5,499 nucleotides of DNA, from positions 1 through 5,499 of the forward strand of contig JAIRTQ010000056.1 of assembly GCA_031254835.1 (NCBI GenBank). Direction: 5' to 3'. Within the stretch, counting starts at the first letter, position 1. Each line of letters opens with the position of its first letter. The translations under genes were made by a program, and so were the position numbers. This DNA comes from Puniceicoccales bacterium (lineage in GTDB: Bacteria; Verrucomicrobiota; Verrucomicrobiia; Opitutales; JAIRLM01). Under the pieces are notes generated by a model. That model was not told the DNA's origin. It ran no database searches and saw only the letters and a program-made list of their open reading frames with translations. Shown here one piece after another: positions 1 to 5,156 of this stretch.

Positions 1-68
1 CTTAGGGAAACATTTTAAAATTTCACAAAGAAAAGAAAAATTTCTTGTCTACGCATATTTCACGATTT

Positions 69-84
69 ACCTCCAGCTGGAGGT
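69..84. promoter_or_regulatory. Perfect 16-bp palindrome upstream of the HTH gene (possible operator)
   Basis: ACCTCCAGCTGGAGGT equals its own reverse complement over all 16 bases. It ends 24 bases before the preferred ATG (109) and 12 before the alternative TTG (97). The sequence before it (1-68) is AT-rich, as expected for a promoter region, but I could not find a convincing -35/-10 pair. The gene that follows encodes a probable DNA-binding protein, so an autoregulatory operator is a natural guess. The right half contains GGAGG, so in RNA the dyad could also fold and mask a ribosome binding site for the TTG start. Function is inferred only. Confidence 0.45.
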
Positions 85-108
85 CACACGATAACCTTGG
101 AGAAGAAA

Positions 109-483
109 ATGAGTGTAGATGAAGAAATACGCGTTATAGAAAAAGAGGCGAGACGTCTTGCGAAGAGAAAAGAAGCTCTTTTGCGCCTTCACCAGGAGGA
201 CTCGGAGAAGGCACAGAAACTAAGCTCTCTCTACGAAGGGAGTGGCTATTCTTCGCCGGTCGACCTGGTTGAAGCGCTCATTCGCCGGTTTGGCCTGCGC
301 GTGACTGGCGAAAATTCTTTTCAAAGAAAAAGAAAGCGCACCCGAGTGACGGGGCAGTTGCGTGACACCGTCCGAGAAGACTGCCGCAAAGGGTTGTCTA
401 TGAACGCCGCGTCTAAAAAATATAATGTCAGCTATGCTGTCATTTCTAAAATCCTCAACGGATTTTACGACAGTTGCGCCTAA
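109..483 (+). CDS. Small coiled-coil / helix-turn-helix protein, probable DNA-binding regulator
   Basis: I do not recognise this gene's family. From ATG 109 it encodes 124 residues. This start is chosen because GGAG lies six bases upstream of the ATG; an in-frame TTG at 97 would add four residues (MEKK) but its nearest GGAGG is 13 bases away. Residues 1-40 are highly charged with heptad-like spacing (EEIRVIEKEARRLAKRKEAL), suggesting a coiled coil for dimerisation. A short helical stretch follows (SPVDLVEALIRRFGL), then a basic patch RKRKRTR near residue 75. The C-terminal part, roughly residues 94-118 (GLSMNAASKKYNVSYAVISK), looks like a helix-turn-helix of the kind found in resolvases, transposases and small regulators. 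There is no catalytic domain, so a nucleoid-associated or regulatory role is the best guess. It appears monocistronic, bounded by a palindrome upstream and a terminator downstream. Confidence 0.7.
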   Translation: MSVDEEIRVIEKEARRLAKRKEALLRLHQEDSEKAQKLSSLYEGSGYSSPVDLVEALIRRFGLRVTGENSFQRKRKRTRVTGQLRDTVREDCRKGLSMNAASKKYNVSYAVISKILNGFYDSCA

Positions 484-486
484 GAC

Positions 487-536
487 ACATTTTGCCGATG
501 CTTCCCGGACGCATCGGCAAAATGTTTTCGATTTTT
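487..536 (+). terminator. Strong Rho-independent terminator after the HTH gene
   Basis: A perfect 15-bp stem is formed by 487-501 and 511-525 (ACATTTTGCCGATGC with its complement) around a 9-nt loop. It is followed by a T-rich tail TTTTCGATTTTT ending at 536. The stem starts three bases after the TAA of the HTH gene, so it ends that transcript. On the opposite strand there is no T-tract, so it works in the plus direction only. Confidence 0.9.
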
Positions 537-865
537 GGCTCTGCCCATTCATTAGGGCAGAAGGGTTTCCCTGGTAATAGGGGGCGTTCTAATTTTTAGA
601 GGACCTGGCCATGAAGCTCTGTCGAGTGGTCATTGGGCCGTCCCGAAGGAGCTATCCGGAAGGCATGTCGGTCGCGGGGTTGTTTACTGAAGCTTTCGGC
701 TCGTTTTTCTGTCGAAATTTCGGATAGGGGTCTTGTCTGTTTCGCATTAGCTGCCCACATCTTCCGACGGCGCCGCAAAATACGATAATCTTCTACGACG
801 GCGATGCCGTGCAAGCGATCAAATAAAAATTTTTAGTGTTGATGGAAATTTTCTGTGAATACCCA
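537..865. other. Intergenic region without a convincing gene; several inverted repeats
   Basis: No conserved protein or known RNA family is recognisable here on either strand. Visible structure: a 7-bp hairpin at 540-546/555-561; the short dyad TCTAA/TTAGA at 588-600; a longer inverted repeat, 652-661 with 718-727, ten pairs including one G-T; a 5-bp hairpin ACGGC/GCCGT at 798-810; and the 12-bp AT palindrome TAAAAATTTTTA at 824-835. A 38-codon ORF starts at ATG 611 with AGGA seven bases upstream and stops at TAG 725-727. The same frame stays open after that TAG to TAA 824-826, but the translation resembles nothing I know. The region could hold an unannotated structured RNA or a decayed gene. 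It shows no match I can see to SRP RNA, tmRNA, RNase P RNA or 6S RNA. Confidence 0.5.
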
Positions 866-894
866 TTGACATTTTTTCAAAATCTCTGCAAATT
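866..894 (+). promoter_or_regulatory. Putative sigma-70-type promoter of mreB
   Basis: A perfect -35 consensus TTGACA lies at 866-871. With a 17-base spacer the -10 hexamer would be CAAATT at 889-894, only three of six matches to TATAAT. Transcription would begin near 901, leaving a leader of about 20 nt before the mreB ATG. The position and the -35 box support it; the weak -10 keeps confidence moderate. Confidence 0.45.
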
Positions 895-920
895 GGCCCA
901 CACAGGCATGGGCGGGCCAA
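893..920 (+). promoter_or_regulatory. Inverted repeat abutting the mreB start codon
   Basis: TTGGCCC (893-899) and GGGCCAA (914-920) are perfect complements with a 14-nt spacer. The right arm ends one base before ATG 922. The dyad overlaps the presumed -10 and start-site region, so it could be an operator. If transcription starts further upstream, it could instead be an RNA hairpin covering the translation start. No purine-rich Shine-Dalgarno sequence is present between it and the ATG. Confidence 0.35.
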
Positions 921-921
921 G

Positions 922-1980
922 ATGATCAAAAGGCTGTACCGGAAGCTCCACGGTAGAGTGGGAAGGGCGTTTGGTCTTTTTTCCCACGATTTGGGCATTG
1001 ATTTGGGCACCGCCAATACGCTCGTCTACGCTAGAGATCGTGGCATCGTGCTCAATGAGCCCAGCGTAGTCGCCCTTTACAGCGACAGTCGGAGGGTGCG
1101 GGCGGTCGGCGAGGAAGCTAAGTCCATGCTGGGCCGAACGCCGGGCAATATTGTCGCGACAAGGCCCATGAAGGATGGCGTAATTGCCGACTTTGACGTG
1201 ACCGAAGCTATGCTGCGCTATTTCATCGCAAAAGCGTGCCGTTCTGCCCGTTTCGTTGCGCCGCGGGTTGTCGTGGCAGTACCTTCCGGCATCACGGAGG
1301 TAGAGCGGCGGGCCGTAAAGGAGTCCGCCATGAATGCGGGAGCACGGGAAGTTCTTCTTCTGCAGGAGCCTGTTGCGGCTGCCATCGGCGTAGGGCTGCC
1401 CATCGAGGAGCCGGTCGCCAACATGATCGTGGACATTGGCGGCGGAACGACGGAAGTAGCAGTCATTTCCTTAGGGGGCGTTGTCTATGCCCGAAGTCTA
1501 CGGGTAGGAGGAGATGCCATGGATTTGGCTATCGTCAACTATCTGAAGCGCGCCCACAATCTTCTCATTGGGGAACGCACGGCCGAAGAGACAAAAATTC
1601 GCATCGGTTCCGCCATGCCGCTGGAGCAGGAGTGCTCCATAGCCGTGCGGGGCAGAGATACCATTACCGGCCTGCCACAGACTGTGCAGCTAACCTCTCA
1701 AGAAGTGCGTGAGGCACTGGGGGATTCCCTTAATGCCATCGCCGACATGATCCGCTCCACGCTAGAACGCTGTCCGCCGGAGCTTTCCTCCGATCTAGTA
1801 AATCGAGGATTCGCGTTAGCCGGAGGCGGCGCGCTCATACGGAAGATCGACCAATTACTTCGACAACGCACGTCCCTGCCCGTATTCGTCGCCGATGAGC
1901 CCCTCGGGGCCGTGGCCAACGGTACCGGTGCAGTCATCCAGGATCTTACCAGCTGGATCAAGGCGGGAGGCTCCGCCTAG
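922..1980 (+). CDS. mreB: Rod shape-determining protein MreB (bacterial actin)
   Basis: Cytoplasmic, membrane-associated actin homologue that polymerises with ATP and positions the elongation peptidoglycan synthesis machinery. The 352 residues match the family's usual size. Actin-fold signatures are complete: phosphate-1 loop IDLGTANTLVY (26-36), the conserved GIVLNEPSVVA (41-51), VAVPSGITEVERRAV (118-132), the hinge region LLLQEPVAAAIG (145-156), phosphate-2 DIGGGTTEVAVIS (171-183), and the adenosine motif ALAGGGALI (298-306). The N-terminal ~20 residues are basic and hydrophobic, as in MreBs that bind the membrane. ATG 922 is used although no Shine-Dalgarno is visible; an in-frame GTG at 958 (residue 13) is the main alternative. 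mreC and mreD, often next to mreB, are not downstream: the next gene is atpB, convergent and overlapping. The last 41 codons and the TAG lie antisense to the atpB frame. Confidence 0.97.
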   Translation: MIKRLYRKLHGRVGRAFGLFSHDLGIDLGTANTLVYARDRGIVLNEPSVVALYSDSRRVRAVGEEAKSMLGRTPGNIVATRPMKDGVIADFDVTEAMLRYFIAKACRSARFVAPRVVVAVPSGITEVERRAVKESAMNAGAREVLLLQEPVAAAIGVGLPIEEPVANMIVDIGGGTTEVAVISLGGVVYARSLRVGGDAMDLAIVNYLKRAHNLLIGERTAEETKIRIGSAMPLEQECSIAVRGRDTITGLPQTVQLTSQEVREALGDSLNAIADMIRSTLERCPPELSSDLVNRGFALAGGGALIRKIDQLLRQRTSLPVFVADEPLGAVANGTGAVIQDLTSWIKAGGSA

Positions 1981-2859
1981 CGGTCCCGAAGCTTCTTCGT
2001 GCTGGCCGGTGAGTAGCCCCACGTAGACGGCCGTAAGAAGTGTAAACACGAGTGCTTGAATGATCCCGATGAGCAGTTCCAAAAAGTAAAAGGGCACGGG
2101 CAAGAAACAGCCGCAGAGGCCGGTCATGCGGGCAATGAGGTTTTCGCCGCCAAAAACGTTACCGTAGAGACGAAAAGAAAGTGATACGATGCGGAAAAGG
2201 ATGGAAATTATGTCTACCGCACCAACGGCAAGAAATACGGTGCCCAGAAAAAGGTAGATGGGGTAGGCCACGGTTCGGCGATCTGCTTTATTGCCAAACG
2301 TATCTTGCAAAAAAGTGCGTGGCCCAACGTGGCGAAAAACAAAATAGAGCCACGCGCCGAAGGAAATGAGCGCCAAAGAAAAGGTGCTGTTGAGATCGCC
2401 GTTAGGAGGGCGCAGAAGCGCGAGAAAATGGCCGGCCCGTTCCAGGCCGATGGCCCCCACGCCGGGAACCAGCCCACTGAGATTTATAACAAGCAGATAG
2501 AGAAAGAGCGTGAGCAGAAAGGGAAAGATGTGCGGCAAAACGCGACTGCCGACGATTGGTTGCAATAGGTTGCGCAGAGTATCTATGAGCAGTTCCAGCG
2601 CCGCTTGTCCACGGGATGGGATGGCGCTTGGGCGCCGACCAATTAGCGACCGAACGACAACGATGGACAAAACAGTCAGCAGCCAGCCGGTAACCATGGT
2701 GTTAGTCACCGGGACGCGTCGCCACAGGACGAACAAATCCGTCGCCTGTCGACTCACCGCTTCGGCGGGCGCCGGCGCTATAATTTGTAAGCAAATCGCC
2801 AGAGGAAGTACGAATAAAACTGCAACGAACATCATCCTCCTAAGCGCCACCGCAGCCAT
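1855..2859 (-). CDS. atpB: F-type ATP synthase subunit a (F0), with an unusual C-terminal extension into mreB
   Basis: Integral membrane subunit forming the proton half-channels against the c-ring. Numbered from ATG 2859 (334 aa), the essential stator arginine is R230 in SFRLYGNVFGGE, followed by E239. The last helices (LELLIGIIQALVFTLLTAVYVG) carry E261 and Q268. Membrane segments lie near 56-71, 109-132, 159-177, 199-228 and 241-281. The start is uncertain: TTG 2892 gives 11 more residues; ATG 2832 follows AGGAGG but only three bases away. A hydrophobic stretch (11-26) ending in APAEA (30-34) resembles a signal peptide. Family members usually end soon after a motif like HEE (here 287-289), but this frame continues to TAA 1857-1855. 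Residues 294-334 are antisense to mreB codons in exact register. The extension has no similarity I recognise. atpE, usually next, is absent. tRNA-Val lies 89 nt upstream on the same strand. Confidence 0.93.
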   Translation of the reverse strand: MAAVALRRMMFVAVLFVLPLAICLQIIAPAPAEAVSRQATDLFVLWRRVPVTNTMVTGWLLTVLSIVVVRSLIGRRPSAIPSRGQAALELLIDTLRNLLQPIVGSRVLPHIFPFLLTLFLYLLVINLSGLVPGVGAIGLERAGHFLALLRPPNGDLNSTFSLALISFGAWLYFVFRHVGPRTFLQDTFGNKADRRTVAYPIYLFLGTVFLAVGAVDIISILFRIVSLSFRLYGNVFGGENLIARMTGLCGCFLPVPFYFLELLIGIIQALVFTLLTAVYVGLLTGQHEEASGPLGGASRLDPAGKILDDCTGTVGHGPEGLIGDEYGQGRALSK

Positions 2860-2948
2860 ATCCCTATTGTGTGGAAAAACTCTAAAAAGCAAGGCAGAAC
2901 GATACGCCTCACGGGCAAATCGGACGCCATAAACTTCGCAAGAAAATC

Positions 2949-3025
2949 TGGTGGGAGGTACTGGATTCGAACCGGCGACCCCCAGCGTGTCATGCTGATG
3001 CTCTAACCAACTGAGCTAACCCCCC
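2949..3025 (-). tRNA. tRNA-Val (anticodon GAC)
   Basis: A complete 77-nt cloverleaf. The acceptor GGGGGGT pairs with ACCTCCC (one G-T pair). The D arm is GCTC/GAGC with loop AGTTGGTTA. The anticodon stem TCAGC/GCTGG encloses loop ATGACAC, giving anticodon GAC, which reads the valine codons GUC and GUU. The variable region is GGGTC, and the T arm GCCGG/CCAGT encloses TTCGAAT (including a G-T pair). Discriminator is A and the 3' CCA is encoded at 2951-2949. The anticodon arm and variable loop resemble bacterial tRNA-Val(GAC). It lies between rho and atpB on the same strand. Confidence 0.96.
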
Positions 3026-3078
3026 GACCTTACCTGAACAAGCGAAATGGGCCCGCCTGTGCAAGAAACTTCTTTCCC

Positions 3079-3103
3079 ATTCGCTGCCATGGCGAATTTT
3101 TTT
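3079..3103 (+). terminator. Plus-strand intrinsic terminator with no plus-strand gene upstream
   Basis: ATTCGC (3079-3084) pairs with GCGAAT (3092-3097) around a 7-nt loop and is followed by seven T residues (3097-3103). This is the correct order for termination of plus-strand transcription. On the minus strand, where rho and tRNA-Val are encoded, the A/T tract precedes the hairpin, so it would not terminate rho. The nearest plus-strand gene is mreB, ending at 1980. It may limit antisense transcription into rho. An alternative fold uses the GCCATGGC palindrome at 3086-3093. Confidence 0.55.
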
Positions 3104-3140
3104 GTAGAAATCGGCGGACCACTACCCTCCACTTGGACAA

Positions 3141-4940
3141 CTAACCGCGATTCAGCGTCATAAGGAATTCCACGTTCGTGTTAGTTTTTTTGACCCGTTG
3201 GATCAGCATGTCCACCGCCTCCGTCGAGTTGAGTCCCACCACCGCTCTACGAAAGAGGTAGATGCGAGAAAGTTCGTCCGGGTGGTAGAGCAGCTCCTCC
3301 TTGCGAGTCCCGCTGCGGCCCACGTTGATAGCCGGGTAGATGCGCCGATCTGCCAGCTCCCGGTCCAACTGCAGCTCCATGTTGCCGGTACCCTTAAATT
3401 CTTCGAAGATGACGTCGTCCATGCGACTGCCCGTCTCCACGAGCGCCGTGCCGAGGATGGTCAAACTGCCCCCCCCCTCGATGTTGCGGGCCGAGCCAAA
3501 AAAGCTCTTTGGCCCTTGAAGGGCGTTGGCGTCGATGCCGCCGCTCATGATGCGCCCGCTGGCCGGCATGATGGCGTTATAGGCGCGGGCTAGGCGGGTA
3601 ATGGAATCCAAAAGAATTACCACGTGCTGGCCGCATTCCACGCGGCGTCGGGCCATCTCGATAACCATCTCTGCCAGCCGCACATGCCGATCCGGCGTCT
3701 CGTCGAAGGTGGAGGCAAAGACCTCCCCTTTTGCCATGCGGCGGAAATCAGTAACCTCCTCCGGCCGCTCGTCGATGAGCAAGATCCAGACGTGAGCATC
3801 GGGCCGAACGGTAGCGATGCCGTTGGCAAAGGCTTGCAATAGGACCGTTTTTCCGGTTCTGGGCGGCGCCACGATGAGTCCTCGCTGGCCTAGGCCAATG
3901 GGCGAAACCAGGTCCACTATGCGGAGCGAAAGCCGCTGATTCGCCTCCTCGGAACCATTCTCCAGCAGCAGCCGGTCGGTGGGGTAATACGGCACCAGCT
4001 CTTTGAAGTTTGGAATCTTTTCCGCCTCCGCGGGGCTCCTGTCCATCACCCGATCCAACGCCAGTGCACAGAGATGGGTGCCATTTGATCGCGGGTAGGT
4101 GGCCAGTACCCGCAGCTCTTGCCCTCTCCGAAGGCCGCAGCTCCGGATGAGGCAGCGAGGGACGAAGGGGGACAGTGGACTAGGCTCGAAGCGGTCCCGC
4201 GCCCAGACGAGGCAGCCATTCCCGTCCGCCAGAAGCTCAAGCGTACCACAAACAGCTATGGCGGTACGATTTTCCACGGCATGGCGCAGGCAATTTTCCA
4301 GCACCTGGGAGCGCAGGGAGGGTTCCCACGCCATCTCCAGGGAGGCGGCCAACTCCGCCATCTGCTCGCCGTTCAAATTGACAACCTCTTCCAGCTCAAG
4401 CGCGACGGCGTCGGAAAAGAACTCCCCCCGAGCCGATTCCAGGGCCGATTCCGACTGGATCTTCTCCCAAAATCCCAATCCGCCGTAGTGATTACGCCGC
4501 AGGCCGCCCGCCGGCCGGGGCCCTCGGTGCGCCTCCCCATTTCCGCCGCCCCGCTGCGGAAGACGACCTCCCTGCGCCGGACGCTGACCACCCCGAAAGC
4601 GATTCCCCCGGACCGGTCCGCCGCCGCCGCGGATCCCGCCAATGCCGTCGGCGGCAAAGGGATCATTCGGCGGCAGAGAGTTCTCTTCGGGTAGGACCTG
4701 CACTTTTTCGTGGCCCCGCGCCGGCCGGTAGCCGGCACCGTCCGCGGCCGGCTCCCGCCGGCCGCTCCGCCCTCTGCCGCGCGGACGGCCGCTTCCCTCC
4801 CGCGGACGGCTTTCTTCGGCCGCCCCACCGGGGTCTGCTGCGCCGTCGAGGGACTGGTAGGCCTCGCCGTCATTTCCGTGGCGCTCATCGAACGAAAGGA
4901 CGGCCCCACCGTCCCCTTCAAAATCTTCAAACATGGGCAT
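3141..4940 (-). CDS. rho: Transcription termination factor Rho, with a long Gly/Arg-rich N-terminal extension
   Basis: Hexameric RNA-dependent ATPase/translocase that ends transcription of untranslated RNA. It has 599 residues against about 420 in E. coli; the excess is residues 1-185, low-complexity and rich in Gly, Arg and Pro at about 45-155. The N-terminal helix bundle (about 187-222) and the cold-shock-like RNA-binding domain (about 229-300) follow. The motor core has Walker A APPRTGKT (358-365), catalytic LIDERPEE (388-395), Walker B VILLDS (441-446), Q-loop PASGRIMSGG (459-468), R-loop ETGSR (502-506), FKGTGN (515-520) and the arginine finger in RSGTRKEELL (542-551). Oddities: the usual aromatic RNP1 sequence GFGF is replaced by GNGC (240-243), and the Q- and R-loop lysines of E. 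coli are both arginine. A nine-base C/G run lies at 3469-3477. The start is ATG 4940 (a second in-frame ATG lies at 4934) with no Shine-Dalgarno. tRNA-Thr is 66 nt upstream. Confidence 0.97.
   Translation of the reverse strand: MPMFEDFEGDGGAVLSFDERHGNDGEAYQSLDGAADPGGAAEESRPREGSGRPRGRGRSGRREPAADGAGYRPARGHEKVQVLPEENSLPPNDPFAADGIGGIRGGGGPVRGNRFRGGQRPAQGGRLPQRGGGNGEAHRGPRPAGGLRRNHYGGLGFWEKIQSESALESARGEFFSDAVALELEEVVNLNGEQMAELAASLEMAWEPSLRSQVLENCLRHAVENRTAIAVCGTLELLADGNGCLVWARDRFEPSPLSPFVPRCLIRSCGLRRGQELRVLATYPRSNGTHLCALALDRVMDRSPAEAEKIPNFKELVPYYPTDRLLLENGSEEANQRLSLRIVDLVSPIGLGQRGLIVAPPRTGKTVLLQAFANGIATVRPDAHVWILLIDERPEEVTDFRRMAKGEVFASTFDETPDRHVRLAEMVIEMARRRVECGQHVVILLDSITRLARAYNAIMPASGRIMSGGIDANALQGPKSFFGSARNIEGGGSLTILGTALVETGSRMDDVIFEEFKGTGNMELQLDRELADRRIYPAINVGRSGTRKEELLYHPDELSRIYLFRRAVVGLNSTEAVDMLIQRVKKTNTNVEFLMTLNRG
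3469..3477. repeat. Nine-base C/G homopolymer inside rho
   Basis: Nine consecutive C on the plus strand (G in the rho coding strand) encode the three glycines of NIEGGGSLT, residues 489-491. This is in a highly conserved part of the motor core where E. coli has EEGGSLT. The reading frame is intact on both sides. Runs of this length are prone to polymerase slippage and sequencing error. Confidence 0.9.
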
Positions 4941-4981
4941 GGTAAGGGATCATTAGTGTTATGGGCATAGACCGGATCGGG

Positions 4982-4996
4982 TCCTAGCCGCTAGGA
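4982..4996. other. Short hairpin between tRNA-Thr and rho
   Basis: TCCTAG (4982-4987) and CTAGGA (4991-4996) form a perfect 6-bp stem with a 3-nt loop, beginning 11 bases after the discriminator base of tRNA-Thr in the direction of transcription. No T-tract follows on either strand, so it is not an intrinsic terminator. It could mark RNA processing of a tRNA-rho transcript, or be an operator in the rho leader. Confidence 0.4.
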
Positions 4997-5006
4997 TTCT
5001 ATACGG

Positions 5007-5079
5007 AGCCGAGAATGAGATTCGAACTCACGACCCACGCATTACGAATGCGTTGCTCTACCGGCTGAGCTATCTCGGC
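5007..5079 (-). tRNA. tRNA-Thr (anticodon CGT)
   Basis: A complete cloverleaf of 73 nt without CCA. The acceptor GCCGAGA/TCTCGGC is fully paired. The D arm is GCTC/GAGC with loop AGCCGGTA. The anticodon stem ACGCA/TGCGT encloses TTCGTAA, anticodon CGT, reading the threonine codon ACG. The variable region is GGGTC, and the T arm GTGAG/CTCAT encloses TTCGAAT. The discriminator is T, and the next three template bases give CCG, so the 3' CCA is not encoded and must be added after transcription. It lies between infA and rho on the same strand. Confidence 0.96.
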
Positions 5080-5080
5080 A

Positions 5081-5106
5081 CGCCGACCATTCCAGAAATG
5101 TCGGCG
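5081..5106 (-). other. Hairpin immediately upstream of tRNA-Thr
   Basis: CGCCGAC (5081-5087) and GTCGGCG (5100-5106) are perfect complements. Allowing one bulged base, the pairing extends inward through CATT/AATG to ten base pairs. It ends one base from the 5' end of tRNA-Thr, in the infA-tRNA gap. There is no T-tract after it. A 5' processing element or a barrier between infA and the tRNA are both possible. Confidence 0.45.
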
Positions 5107-5156
5107 GCGGCCGCAAGCAGAAAATGAACCGTCCATTTCGCTAGCGGAGAGAAGCA

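Noticed and set aside
220..552. Minus-strand ORF opposite the HTH gene
   Set aside because: It starts inside the terminator hairpin and mirrors the HTH gene; no ribosome site or domain is evident.
640..672. CCGGAAGG-like motif suggesting an SRP RNA apical loop
   Set aside because: The flanking bases lack the conserved GCAGC side of the SRP helix 8 loop and do not pair around the motif.
596..814. 72-codon minus-strand ORF in the intergenic region
   Set aside because: TTG start, no ribosome site, composition without hydrophobic core or known motif; treated as chance.
824..835. AT palindrome TAAAAATTTTTA as a terminator
   Set aside because: The stem has no G-C pairs and no separate T-tract, so it would not terminate efficiently.
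1236..1712. 158-codon ORF within mreB on the same strand
   Set aside because: A Cys/His/Arg-rich shadow in another frame of an intact, fully conserved mreB.
2181..2932. Several plus-strand ORFs opposite atpB
   Set aside because: They are rich in Lys/Arg/Gln because they read the antisense of membrane helices; atpB is the real gene.
2949..3025. Reading the tRNA as Asp
   Set aside because: Anticodon loop ATGACAC puts GAC at positions 34-36, which decodes valine codons; Asp would need GTC.
4119..4694. 191-codon plus-strand ORF opposite rho
   Set aside because: It lies inside the GC-rich rho gene, has no recognisable domain, and exists because GC-rich codons avoid stops in other frames.
4373..4930. 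185-codon minus-strand ORF overlapping the start of rho in another frame
   Set aside because: It is a frame-shifted shadow of the RG-rich extension. The rho frame joins without a break to a clear Rho core, so this one is not coding.
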